From Apiosordaria backusii (lineage: Eukaryota > Ascomycota > Sordariomycetes > Sordariales > Lasiosphaeriaceae): a stretch of DNA of 64,000 nucleotides. The stretch lies in assembly GCA_030549205.1 (NCBI GenBank), contig JAUKTV010000015.1, positions 372,001 to 436,000 of the forward strand, in the 5' to 3' direction. Position numbers and translations under genes: made by a program. This document shows positions 1-11,623 of this stretch, piece after piece. Below the pieces are notes generated by a model that did not search any database, had not been told where the DNA came from, and saw nothing but the letters and a program-made list of their open reading frames with translations. The first letter of the stretch is position 1. Each line of letters opens with the position of its first letter.

Positions 1-92
1 CTCACGGGGCTCTGATCGCGAGGCGTCTGTACGGGCGAGGGCTCGGTAGGCGTGTCGTTGCCGAACACTCGTCGCCGCAGAGTGCTGGCCAT
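1..92 (-). CDS. N-terminus of an unidentified protein (cut by window edge)
   Basis: Read on the minus strand, an ATG at 92 opens a frame that stays open to the window edge (30 codons). It begins with a basic patch (MASTLRRRVF) followed by a Ser/Thr/Pro-rich stretch. A short Arg run followed by a disordered cytosolic tail is seen at the start of some fungal membrane enzymes, for example phospholipid:diacylglycerol acyltransferase. With 30 residues I cannot assign it, and that example is only a guess. It is transcribed divergently from naa30. Confidence 0.45.
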   Translation of the reverse strand, partial: MASTLRRRVFGNDTPTEPSPVQTPRDQSPV

Positions 93-1079
93 CTGGAGAC
101 TGGTTTGAGCGGTGACCAGTGCGATATGAATGCGATGTGACGGGCAGAGTTAGAAGGAGAAAGCTCAGATAACAAGAACTAAAGACCGCGGCGAATCCTC
201 CACTTCAGCTGTCAACAACAATTCGAGGTGGGGCTGGGGGCCTTTGATTGCCGGTCCCGCTACTGCTTGTCATTCACACGTGGATTTGCTTCGGCTTGCT
301 GTTGTTATGGGCAAATCTGTACCGATATCTTGTGTATGGGACTCGAAAAAAAGATGCGATCATAGCTAGGTTCGCTGTTTCGGCATCCTCCAATATCCGA
401 TCCACGTCCACTCATGCTTGGTCCGTTAACGGTTCGCAACCCTGGGTGGTGCGATTTAGACTCCGCGCCCGTGTCATGGAAGGTACAGGGTACTGAGCTA
501 TTGTATGCGCCTACGCCTTGGGGTGAGCTACAAACTCGTCATTCTATCAGATGTTAGGTCTGGATGATACTATAAGATCCATTTCATCATCTAGTACACG
601 TTTACACCAGTTTAATGATTGAAGACCTCTCCTGAGACATGTTGCCTGTTACGGATTCAAGTACTGATCTACCGTGGAATGTTGCTGACAGCCAGGTTGA
701 CAGGGTTCCGCTGTACGGATTTTGGAGAAGTTGACCCACTGAGAGAAACGGGAAGAGGGGTGGAGGGGCACCAATGCCTGCCATGCGACTGGGATGGCAT
801 GTGAAAGCTCATCTCAATGACGAAGACCCTGGGACGATCAACCGTTCGTCAGATCTTCTTGCCAGCGCAATCTCCCCGCTTCCGACACCGCGTCCGCGCT
901 CGACAACTAGCACCTCTTTCCTCGACGAACGAGCCTTGATATATATGAGCCTGATTCGACTTCCTACCCATCTTTAACGTGTGCCCGATCTCTTATTTCC
1001 GTCCTCGAGGCTACCGCTCGCTATTCCCGTTCCATCCGCACCCGCACTCGGAGAGCAGCAGACCATATCAGTCGTCCGC
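93..1079. promoter_or_regulatory. Divergent intergenic region upstream of naa30
   Basis: This is the promoter and leader space between the left-edge gene and naa30. No coding region is convincing in it. A short ATG-started frame at 945-977 (10 codons, in a TA-rich patch near 937-949) ends about 100 bases before the naa30 start and would be a uORF if transcription starts upstream of it. Confidence 0.4.
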
Positions 1080-1737
1080 ATGGAGCAGACCCCTCGCCTG
1101 GAGAAACTCCCACGGGAACTGAAATACATCCAATATGAGCATCGCCTCGAGGCTCAATACCTACCAGCAATACGCGCCTTGATATCCAAAGACCTCAGCG
1201 AGCCCTACAGCATCTATGTCTATCGGTACTTTCTCTATCAATGGGGTCATCTGTGTTACCTAGTAAGCCTTCGCGACGGACTTTCCCCCTCCTCTCATTC
1301 CGCAAAAGTATGGCCGACATCCTCTAACCCCGCATTCTCTACCACAGGCCATTGATCCCGAAGACTCCTCCCTGGTTGGCGTTATAATATGCAAACTCGA
1401 AGCCCATGCCTCTCATTCCCCTCCCACGTTGCGGGGATATATCGCCATGCTCGCTGTATCATCTGCCTATCGCGGACATGGCGTCGCAACTACACTAGTC
1501 AAGATGGCCATCGACTCCATGAGAACCCGCAATGCTGACGAGGTGGTTCTCGAGACTGAAGAAACAAATATTCCAGCAATGAGACTGTACGAGCGTCTGG
1601 GCTTCCTGAGGTCTAAGAAACTCCATCGATACTATCTGAATGGCAACAGCGCCTACAGGCTGGTGTTACTGTTGAAGCCCATCGATCCCGACTCTGCGGC
1701 TGATCTGGCGCTGGATGATGCCGATATTTACCGATAA
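1080..1737 (+). CDS. naa30: N-alpha-acetyltransferase, NatC catalytic subunit (Naa30/Mak3)
   Basis: Two exons, 1080-1262 and 1348-1737, encode 190 aa, close to yeast Mak3 (176 aa). The protein is a single GNAT domain. The acetyl-CoA pocket reads Y-R-G-H-G-V-A at residues 102-108, after the strand GYIAMLAV. The segment EETNIPAMRLYERLGF and the C-terminal KKLHRYYLNG stretch are typical of Naa30. NatC acetylates nascent proteins starting Met plus a bulky hydrophobic residue, together with Naa35 and Naa38, at the ribosome. The first ATG of the frame is at 1080; only non-ATG codons precede it. Donor GTAAG at 1263 and acceptor CACAG at 1347 are canonical. Confidence 0.93.
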
Positions 1738-2334
1738 TGGATCTAGACACCCATCAGAACAATGTATGGTACAGATGGCGGCCATGGGTGATGGGGCATT
1801 GATGACTAAGGCATCCGGCACATCATGACGCTCTGTGGAATTGCATGCCCAGAGGCCCTAGCGACTGTTTAAGCACCGAAAGGTCAAAGAGACGGGAAGG
1901 CTTGCATTCGCCTGAGGCTTGTGACTTGAATACAGCCACGAGTGACCTCATAGGGCTCACTAAACTGCCTGGTGCCTCGATGGATGCGGTTGGGCTTATC
2001 ACATTATGGACCCAGTAGCGCGTTCTCTGGCAATCTTTCCAGGACCGCTTTAAGATTGCCATGTGGCAGGCCACAACAGGTCAAACCAGCAAAGCCCAGC
2101 CATGCTTGAACGAAACTTGCTGAAGCTGAGAGGGAGAAGGTGAAAGTAGGCGAGGCGAGTAAGCTCTGAAGAGGGGATTTCGCTTCATGTTCATATTACT
2201 ATTAGGGGAAGCATGAGTTCCCGGTCTGACAAAGATATCAACACTCCATCGCCCTGCTTCCTCCTTGGGGTATCCCCAACTCGAATATAACATACCACGT
2301 GCAGACACCGGCCAACTAACATCAAAACCAAAGT
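1738..2334. other. Convergent 3' intergenic region (naa30 / DUF1917 gene)
   Basis: This stretch holds the 3' UTRs of two converging genes. The only structure I see is a small inverted repeat TTGGGG-TAT-CCCCAA at 2265-2279. No supported ORF. Confidence 0.4.
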
Positions 2335-3428
2335 TCAAAACGTCTTTTTCTCCGCGATTTCCTTGATGTACTCAAATATCTCTTTCGAGTTGTACTGAAA
2401 ATTGTGTTAGCATGCATGGATTTTCGTTCCGTTCAGATGGAGGAGCACACCCACCATGGAAGCTTTGATCCCCCACTCATTCTCCGAATAAATTCCTAGT
2501 TCAGTCCAGGCATCTACATGTCATCTGTCAGTATTAACCGCAAGAAAGCCAGCATGTGCTGACTTACCAGCCTTGTAGTAGATCAACCTCGCGCCCGGGC
2601 CCTGCTTCACCAGCTCCAGTTCTCTCATTCTCTTCAACACCCTCGCCACGTCATCTTTATCCGTAAAGTTCTCAGTGTAGACGCATATCAGTCTGTCCTT
2701 CTTCTGATCACCACCACCGCCATATCCCTGAGGAAGCCTTGTATCCACCTTGGCCGCAATCCCCAACTGGTTATTCGCAACCGCCCTCGCCACCGTCTCC
2801 CACTGCTCATTGACAAACGCCGGTTCCGGGAACAGCATCCATTTCCCGGCTGTCTTGCGGCAGTCTACTGCAAGCTGCTTCAGATCCTCCACTGCCTCCT
2901 TTCTGGCAACGGCGATGTGCCGTTTGGCAACGAAGGGGGAGTTGGGGTAGGCAGCGTTGGTCTTGTCAATGAATGACTTGAACAGGTCAAGGCGCTCACG
3001 GCCTGCTTTCATAAAGCGGTCGTGATCGGAGGGGGGGTGGGGAGGGAGGTAAGGGTTGGAGATGAAGATCCATTCTAGGCCGGGGCGGTAGTCGGTTGTG
3101 GCCGGGGGAAGGCGTGAGAGGAATTGGGGGATGGATTCTGTCAGTTGGTAGGCGGCGTGGGGGATGTCGGAGTAGGCGTTGTGGAGACGTCCTGCGGCGG
3201 GAGGGGATTGAGAGGCGGGTTCAGAGGGAGTGAGGCGGGAGGTGATGAGTTTGGAGCGGGATGGTTGAGAGGACCAGTAAGATGATGTATTGTAGGTGGC
3301 GACGCGAGACTTGAGCTTGGAGACCGTTTTGGATGAGCCTCGGAGGTGTTAGTTTGGGTGTGGTGGGATAGGTGTTAGAGGTGATGTGATAACTAACCGT
3401 AAAAATCGGAGTCGTCCGAGTCGTCCAT
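2335..3428 (-). CDS. DUF1917 / BLES03 (C11orf68-like) family protein
   Basis: Four exons on the minus strand: 3428-3398, 3338-2568, 2513-2455 and 2394-2335, giving 306 aa. It starts with an acidic MDDSDDSDFYG. The core resembles the DUF1917/UPF0696 family, whose human member is C11orf68 (BLES03) with an eIF4E-like fold: the order is a GLEWIFISNPY strand, KWMLFPEP, the long helix after it, the strand RLICVYTENF, then RLIYYKADAWTELGIY near the C-terminus. The family has no firmly established function; links to mRNA cap or RNA binding are speculative. All three introns preserve phase, with GT-AG ends and a CTAAC-like branch in intron 1. It is divergent from dph7. Confidence 0.85.
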
Positions 3429-3918
3429 AGCTGTAATCGCTTTTCCCCAGTCAAACAAGTCAAATAAATCGTTCTTCTAGGTGTGTTTCCTATGATGCTG
3501 GAGTGATTCAAAGTCTCAGCTTTTGCTATCCCGTTTGCGTGTCGGCTTGTATCCGGTGAGTTAAAGTTAAGACTGACGGGAGCTATGAGCTGGTGGAGTT
3601 CCAAATATGCAGGTAGCCTTTAACTTGGGTTCAAAGTTGGCAACGCTAATAATAAAGGATGACACAACTGAGATACATTCTCATGGAGCTTTAAAAGAAT
3701 GAAGAAGAATTAAAATCATCGTGAAAGCCAGGGCATTTCCGTCTTGGTGAGAGCCTGAGAGGCTTCAAGAAAAACTGACCAATCCGATGCGCCGGGGATA
3801 ATTGTTAAGTCCCGAAAAAGAAAGTGCGACAAGCATCAAATCCTGAGCACTTTCACCTGACAACCCCCAGCAAACAAACCCTTGCTCTCAACCTCATTGG
3901 CTTTAGGGAGGGACAAAA
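3429..3918. promoter_or_regulatory. Divergent promoter, DUF1917 gene / dph7
   Basis: A 490-bp region between divergent start codons. It is relatively AT-rich and carries a CCAAT box at 3779-3783, about 135 bases before the dph7 start. Nothing else recognised. Confidence 0.4.
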
Positions 3919-5234
3919 ATGGAAGATGACTCGAGCAAACTGATCAATTCGATTTGGTCACAGGAGTTAGATCTCCCACCAAGTTGTGTGGAGTTCTGCC
4001 CAGCTCATCCGTCTTATTTTCTAGTTGGAACATACAATCTTCAGAAAGATGATGTTGAACCCCTGCCAGAAAAAAAAGCTGAGGACAACGATGATGAGGC
4101 AAACGAAAATGCCCAGGCGGTAAAGCCAAAAAAGACTCAAAGTAGAAATGGAAGCATCCTCGTCTTCCGACTACAGGGCGGCAACAGCATGTGAGTCACT
4201 GATTCTGCTTCTGCTCAAGTTTTGCTGCGTTCCTAACCTTTCCGTCTTGCAGAGTTCCCATTCAAGCTGAGCCTCAACCATCTGCTTTGCTAGATCTTCA
4301 CTTCAATCCCAACGAAGGATTTCAAGACATATGTGCAACAGTTTCAAGCACGGCCACCCTTGCCGTCTTCAAGTTCTCACCGGGGCCTGAAGACGACAAG
4401 CCTTTAAAGCACATCAACACGATGGATATTGCATCGCTGTCTGGAGGTGATATCTCTGCTTCAGAGGGATCAGAAATATTGTTTCTGTCAGTTTGCTGGC
4501 ATCCATCCCAAGCAGATACGCTGGCTGTCACCACTAACACCGGCTATGTCTACTTGGTGCATCTGCCGGCTTGGGACAAGGGTTGGAAACTTCATCCAGA
4601 GCCAGCGATCACCCATACATTGGAGGCCTGGACAGTAAACCTCTCACCCAATCTCGGAATCACCAACTCCTCGAGTGATGTATCTTTTAGGATATTCTCG
4701 GGTGGTGATGACTCAAAGTTGCGTTTCGGAACAGTTACCTGGAACCCTTCCGAAGACTTTCTCAGCGAGACTGTTCCTGCCGTTGAGGCTAGGGGCCATG
4801 ATGCTGGAGTTACAGCAATCTTGCCTCTATTTTTTCAAGACGACGGGTCCGAATTTCTCGTTACAGGGAGCTATGATGAGAACATCAGACTGTTTTCGCT
4901 TGTACCATATGGCAGGCCCAAGAACCTTGTCGAGATGGGTCTTGGGGGAGGTGTGTGGAGGCTGAAACTAATCGATCTTGACAAGACGCGGAACGAGAGT
5001 TACCACTGGAGAGCACGAATCTTGGCGTCTTGCATGCATACCGGCTCGAGAGTAGTGAATGTCCTGCAGACGGTGGATGGAGAGCACCAATTTCGAGTCC
5101 TCGGCCGGTTCGAGGAGCATAAGAGCATGAATTATGGAAGCGACTTTCACCCTGGAAGAAAAGATAAGCTGACAGTTGTATCCACCAGCTTCTATGATAG
5201 GCTTCTGTGTTTGTGGCAACTGGAGTTGTCATGA
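3919..5234 (+). CDS. dph7: Diphthine methylesterase, WD40 protein Dph7/Rrt2
   Basis: Two exons, 3919-4190 and 4253-5234, encode 417 aa; the split codon (AT|A) restores an Ile. The protein is a WD40 propeller with an acidic/Lys insert near residues 50-75. Diagnostic Dph7 signatures are visible: SGGDDSKLRFG, GHDAGVTAI, VTGSYDENIRLF, GGGVWRLK, EEHKSMNYGSDF and SFYDRLLCLWQ at the end. The family demethylates methylated diphthine on elongation factor 2 before the final amidation of diphthamide synthesis, in the cytosol. The donor GTGAGT at 4191 and acceptor TTGCAG at 4252 are canonical. The spacing to msn5 (826 bp) suggests independent transcription. Confidence 0.93.
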
Positions 5235-6060
5235 TATGATTAAGCTGAACTTGACAACATGTTCCACAGTTACCAAACTCAGTTTCATAAACATTGTGTT
5301 CGATTATTGCAGTCATTAGGTAGTTTCGAGCCAGGAGCCAGGAATCGATCACAATTTGCAATTATATATTTGTTGCTCTCAAAGAATCTTGGAAGAGCAA
5401 GTGAAAAGTACCAACAAAGATATTATTGAGGTGCGTATAGATACTTTGTAACACAGAAATCGTGCGAATCGAATTCGTGGTACCGAAGACATCAACCCTT
5501 TCGGCGCGTGACGCAATCGCCAGGTCCCTCAGGAAGCCCATATCCACTAAACTTAATTGACCGCCTCCCCTGCACGGGCCTTTCTGCCCCGCACTAACCC
5601 CAAGAAAGCTTATTAGTCGCGCCTAAGCGCGCCTGACACGCCCCGTTTTCGGTACCTCGGTGGGTAATTCTCCAAAGTCACTTTATTTCGACTCGAGAGT
5701 CAGCAGACCAGATTGGACTGTTGGACTTGCAAATAATAATATCCAGACATCCCTTTCGACTTTTTTCATTTTTCAACAGAAAGGCTTAGGCTGTCACTAT
5801 TCGCTTTAATTTCACCTACCACAGCTTGTTTTCATTCCCCAAGCCAAGGAGACCATCGCTTCTTTTGCCCAGTACATGCAAAGCACTGCCTGCTGCTTCG
5901 GCGCATCACTTTTCCATCGTGCGATCTAATCTCGACCAGCTTCCCACCGAGCCACTGCAACAGCTTCGATCTCCCGTCACCCGTTCTTCGTCTTTAGGCC
6001 AAACGCTCGCCTTCTTTGTCATTGCAAATATCTATTTGCTGTGTGATTGAAACCTTCGTC
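5235..6060. promoter_or_regulatory. dph7 3' end and msn5 promoter/leader
   Basis: The downstream part is rich in T and C tracts (around 5757-5780, ending TTTCAACAG, which could be a leader-intron acceptor). A uORF ATG-TAA of 17 codons plus stop lies at 5876-5929, 131 bases before the msn5 ATG. No other coding region supported. Confidence 0.4.
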
Positions 6061-9000
6061 ATGGCGGCCATTTCGCCAAACGGCGCCCCTGGCGGTGAGG
6101 CCATTCTTGCGAGAATTCACGAAGCACTCAAGGTCGTACACAGCCCATATTCTGCGAACCAGGCACGACAAGAAGCCCAATCGTTCCTCGAAGAAGTCAA
6201 GACGCTCGGCGACGCTCCATCACACGGATACAACCTCGCTTTCGACCGGTCGCAAGCCCCGATTGTCCGTCACTACGGCCTCTCCCTTCTCGAGCACGCC
6301 GTGAAGCACAAGTGGTCGGAATATAGCCCAGAGCACCAAACGTACCTCCGCAACTGGATTTTGCAACTCTCTGAGGCCGTCTCAAGAGAAGACCCGTCAT
6401 ACCTAAGAAACAAAACTGCCCAGTTGTGGGTAGAGATAGCCAAGAGATGCTGGGCCGTGGAGTGGTTGGACATGGACGAGCTGCTTGTTCGCCTGTGGAG
6501 AGTTCCAGAATCGCCAGTTCACAAGCAATTCGTCCTGCAGATTTTGGAAACGCTGTCCGAGGAGATCTTTAACGGAGACGATTCGGTAGTAGCCCTCCGT
6601 GAAGGAGCACTCAGCAAGGCTTGCGTGGACATCTTCACGCCAGCCGCCGTACTGATCAAGGCCTTCCCTAATCGCCAGGTTGGCCCGAACGTACGGTTTG
6701 AGGAGGAAGGCTGGCTCAGTAGAATTACACAGTTCGTGACCGACTGCCTCAACAGCGGTGCCATTGAGCAAAACGAGGATGCCGTGGCTTGCGTTCTGAA
6801 GGCACTCAAAGTACTCACCTCGGTCGTGTCCTGGGCCGTCCCCAGAGCTGTCAATGCTGTTGGCACCCGTCCCACCCTATGCCGTTGCCTTGCGACTCCA
6901 AATGTTTCTGTACAAAAGGTCCGCCCCCTTTCTTTTCAAGTGCCTTGCGTGTGCTCCGTGCTGTCTGCTAACAGGTTTCAAAGGCTGCACTCGAAGCTCT
7001 CCACTCGCTATACAACCGTACAGGCTTCACCGATGCGGACTTTATCGATCTTGTTGTGCCGATGTACGGCGACGATGTGGTGGATCTGTTCAAGCGCCTG
7101 TTCGAGTGGTCTACTGTTGACGCCCAGGATATCGACGATGACAAGTATACATTTGCAAAGAAATTCTCGGAGGCAAGCAATCACCACCTGGCCATAATTC
7201 CAAATTCAATGTTGCTAACATAGCATGCAGACGGTGTGTTCGCTGGCCAACTATCTGGACCGGAAGTTTGCAGCCATTCCGCCCCAGACAAGCGTGCAGG
7301 GCTTCTTCCAACTACTCATGCTGGTTGTTAAGAGTCAAAGCCTAGTTGTATCGATTCCGATCATGGTGAGCTGGACCCGTATCTTGAGCCACCGTGCCCT
7401 TGGTCCGGCGGCTGCCAATATGCCATTCATCCCAGACCTTCTCGAGCTCTGCAGCAGTCGCTTGATACGCTATGAAAGCTTGCCAGAGGACACAGAAGAT
7501 CCAACATATGTGCTTCTACTCGAAGACACAGACACTCTTCCCGAGCGGCATGCTTTCCTCGGAAACTATCGTCGTTACAGCTGTCAGGTCATTGAAATCA
7601 TCGTTAATCTTCGATTGTCCGATGCCTTCTCGCATATCCTTGGAAAAGCAGAGATCGCATTCCGAACTCTCTATGATGGGCAGCCGTCTCTCAATGGTAA
7701 GCTGAAGAATCGCGGCCTGGTTTTCCTGTGAGCTTCTTCCCAAACTGACATTGTTTGCAGCTGCCAATTACTCGAAAAGCTCAGTTCCGGTGTTGACGGT
7801 GGACGCGCATGCCACAGTCATAGAAACAGCACTTAGGGGGTACATAAAGTGGAGGTCGTCACGGAACTCGACTCCGGAAGAGGTAAGCTATCATTACCAA
7901 CAACTGCGGTCTTAATCATGCTAACCCAATTAAACAAAAGGAACAGAAGGTTATGAGCATCGAAGACCACTTTGAGAAATGGTGTGCACAGCTCCTGGAG
8001 ATGAAGTTTGAGGTACAGCTTTCACTTTCAGTCTCTTCGTAACGTCAAGTCGCATGCTCACATCTCGCTAGGATCCTCTTATCAGGAAGCGCGTTCTTCA
8101 GCTTCTCGTGGCTTTCTCTACGACTGCTCTCGACTCGAACCCGGGCTTCATGTTAAGAGTACTTGAGCATATTTTGATGACATGGCCAGCTTTACAGCCC
8201 GACCACAAGCTCCTCAATGATGCTATTCGAGACTTGCAGAACGAGAGTATGATTGAGCTACAACGACTCGCTTCTAAAATGCCTGACCACTTGTTGGTGA
8301 GATTGCTCCCTTTCCTCTTCAGATAATGCACACTGAACTGATTCCTCGTCAAGGATGTGTATGACCAGTTAGAAGCCAAGATCAAAGAGATGATAACGTC
8401 TGGCACGTTGGATGAGAAGCGCCAGATTGCATACCAGAGCTTCCTCTTCATCATCATGTAAGTGTTCAAGTATCCAATCCACTCGGCCTGCAGCAAGTAG
8501 CTTACTCTTTGAAAGTCACCGTTCTACTCGAATTGACCCAGCTGTGCGACTTCAAAGACTTGCGTCTTTCATTGAGCCTGTCAAGAATCAGTGGAAAGAT
8601 GAATCACTCAAGCAAGCACTGGGCTCGTATGATGGGTTCTGCCAGTTACTCGGTTTGGACAAGGCACAAAGATACTTGGCTCGGCGCCGCATTCATGAGG
8701 TCGCCGACTGGGGTGCGGCAGACCTTGATGCTGAAGGGTTTGCTCTCCAGGCTGAGCTGGAACAGAGACAAACCGTATGTGATTTCCAGCAGTATCGTGT
8801 CTATTTGGCAAACTAACTAGTTTCTGCAGATGTTGCCCCTGCGGATGACCAAAACTTTCTTGACATATTCAGTCGAAAAGCTAGAGAAGAACTCACCCGC
8901 TTATCAAGCGTCATGTGCTCTTTGGCAAGATAGCTTCCCGCTCATCCTCCCAGAGCTGCTTAAGTTTTTGAGGTATGCGCCCATCATCTCGATAAAGACG

Positions 9001-10454
9001 CTGGTGCGACATCCAGTTGCTGACCCTGACCCAGTTACGCACATGCATCACACAATCCAAAAAACTGGAGCCAACTACCAGCGGAAATGCAATCCGTTGC
9101 CACACGTGTACTGACCGACCGCTTTTGGCAAGCCGGTATTTCCGAAGGGAGCAAAGACGACTTTTATGCACGGGTTCTTGGGAAAAAGAGCACGCTGGAG
9201 GGCCTGGCATCTACTATTCGCGGATCCGTCCGGTTCGTGCGGGAAACGTGCTATGCCATCATTTACTGCATGAGTAGGCTCGACATGCAGTTCTATGGCT
9301 TCCTTGAACTTCCAGGACCTCTTGCGAACGCATTGTTTGCCGACTCGTTCTGCCTGTCAGCACATCAGATTATCAATCTGCTGAATCTGGTTAGGTACCT
9401 GGTCGACAATTGCCCTGTGGAGCTTCGGGAACACTTCCTGCCCCCCATTCTAGCCACCTGCTTTGAGCAGATGGATAGCAAAATCACCTCAGAATGGGAT
9501 AAGCTGGGTCAGCGAGAGGCAGTGCAAGCCGGCGGAGAAGAGTTGACAGAGGAGATGAAGGCTGAGAGTATTCTGCGACAGCTCACTTATTCCGCCGTCT
9601 TGATGGTGGCCGATGTTCTTGACCCCTCCCGGATCTGTAAGTTGTTTCCAGTTTAACTCGTTACTGCTGCCCCGACTAACCAGAATCCAGCTGGTCCAGT
9701 GGGCAAGGCAGAAGACGGAGGCCCTGAGAAGAAGCTGCCTTCTCTCCGCAAGTTTTGTTTGATGAACCCAGTCATTACCGTTCCACTATTGGTCTTTTGC
9801 AGCCATGCAATCAAGATGCACGACGGACGATGCTGTGGCGTGGTATTGCGCGTCTTCAAGTCCATCGTGCCTGAGTTTCACCGTTCGGATCAGCCAAAGG
9901 CCCATAAGGAGGCTGGGGCCACAGCGCCCTTGGATGACGGCTTCCCGATTCCCGAGGGCAGTGCCAGGGAGATTCGCGAGTTCATTTCTGCTGAAGTCTT
10001 GAAGGCCGCCATCACGTCACTCCACGATCCATATTTCGTCGACACCCAAAAGGATCTTGGAGCCCTGATCGCGCATATTCTCGCGCACTACGCCTCCCTG
10101 ACACCAACTCCGCGCAACATCCTCGTCCAGTTGCCAGGAATTAGAGAGGACCAGGTTGACCAGACCATTCGCTATGTTTCTGGACCAGGCGTTCATTCTA
10201 GGCAGCAGCGCGCCATGGTTTTAGATCTGCTTCGAGATCTCAAGGGCGTAAGCATCTCCGAGATGGGCAAGCTCAGCAACAGTCTTGGGACCCTGTCGCG
10301 AAGCAGCAAGGCTAAACGGAGCAAGATGGCTCAAGAGTTTATGACTCCAGCGGATACGTCACGCGGCGGTGCGGGAAATCCCGGTGATGGAACGGGAAGG
10401 GGCAAGACCCCCGATCTTGAGGGGGTAGCGGGCATGTTTGATGACGGCAGTTAG
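6061..10454 (+). CDS. msn5: Karyopherin-beta Msn5 / exportin-5
   Basis: Eleven exons: 6061-6918, 6984-7172, 7231-7696, 7761-7882, 7941-8012, 8072-8296, 8354-8457, 8516-8774, 8830-8972, 9035-9636, 9691-10454; about 1267 aa (yeast Msn5 1224, human XPO5 1204). The N-terminus has the importin-beta-like repeat with PIVRHYGLSLLEHAVKHKW, the exportin-5 hallmark, and the rest is a HEAT-repeat solenoid. Members carry phosphoproteins, tRNA or structured RNA through the nuclear pore with Ran-GTP. Oddities: intron 2 (7173-7230) starts with GC rather than GT; intron 1 has a weak donor (GTCCGC), and its acceptor could instead be nine bases earlier at 6974, adding Val-Ser-Lys. All other junctions are canonical and keep frame. 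Confidence 0.92.
7173..7230 (+). other. msn5: GC-AG intron in msn5
   Basis: The donor reads GAG|GCAAGC and the acceptor ATGCAG, with CTAAC upstream. Splicing here joins FSE to TVCSLANYL in frame. No GT donor nearby keeps the family's sequence, so the non-canonical GC donor is the best model. Confidence 0.75.
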
Positions 10455-11623
10455 AGCAGGCGATCGACATTGTATCCGTTTTCACTACCTCACCATGTCG
10501 ATGTTCTATGTTCATGTACAGTATGATTGCGTTGCGAGGAATGAGAGGAGAGCGAGCAGTGCTTGGGCGATAGCATGGTATTTTGCATGAATTCGGAGAG
10601 CGTGGGAATATGCGTAAAAATTGGTTAGCAAGAATCAGTTCGTTAAGATAGCGTATTGGACATCGGACAATATAGAATACAGGCATCGTAGATACTTTGG
10701 CATGGAATTGCCCGGGAAGATGATCTCGAGCCGGGGACACAAATCTACCTAATAATGTTTGTCATGGTGTAGCTTTTAGCTTGGACTGACAGGGGCCGGG
10801 TGCGTGTTTCGGGTGTTGTGTTGCCGATGCTGGATGTGGCTGGACCTAGCCCCCCTCAAGCTTGATGCTGCCTACCTATCATGATGCTTGAACACAACAC
10901 CCTTTCTTCAAGTTTATTGTCGTGCCGCAACGTTTGAACCTCGGCAACAAAGCGCCACTGAACCCGGCCCTCCTCTTAAGCAACAGCTCCCACATAAACC
11001 ACCCCGCCATTGGCAGGATTGCCAAGTCTTGGGGTGGCTCAGCCCTATTTCCGGTCTATGACAAGACACGATCATTATCTTGGGTTCTCATCAGTGTTGC
11101 CAAACCAAACACTGTAGTTTGGAAGTCTGCATTTTTAAAGGGTCTCCTGAACAGAATAGGGGGATAGAAAGGGGGCGATTCGCCCCACAATTCGTTCAAC
11201 CCGCCTACCTCCCGATCTTCTTACACGCCTCACACCGCATATTCCAGCAAGCGACTTACCACCTATGCCCAGGAAACAAAACGCTGGTAGCCATATTCTG
11301 TGACCACGGATGAGAACTGCTACTCTCTCTAACCAATGTTTGGAAACACTCTACCTTGCAGCACAGTCTAGGTGATCGACCGCCAAGTGTATGTGATGCG
11401 TTTCATGCCGGCATACAGACCCAAAAGAGGACATCTACATCGACACAGCTGTGTTACTCCCAAGACAGTACTGGGTCTAGGATCCCCAGGCAAATCCTTA
11501 TAGTTTTGCAGATCCGATCCGAGGCTCCGAGGATTTACGCTTAACTGCTTTCCTCCACGCCAACCACTTACCCGGTTGGAGCCTTACGAGAAGCCGCATT
11601 TGCAAAGAGATCGACGGTTTATA
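10455..11623. promoter_or_regulatory. msn5 3' end and promoter of the Zn2Cys6 gene
   Basis: No supported ORF. A short perfect-stem hairpin (GGGGCGA / TCGCCCC, one-base centre) lies at 11172-11186. The remainder shows no repeats or recognisable motif. Confidence 0.35.
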
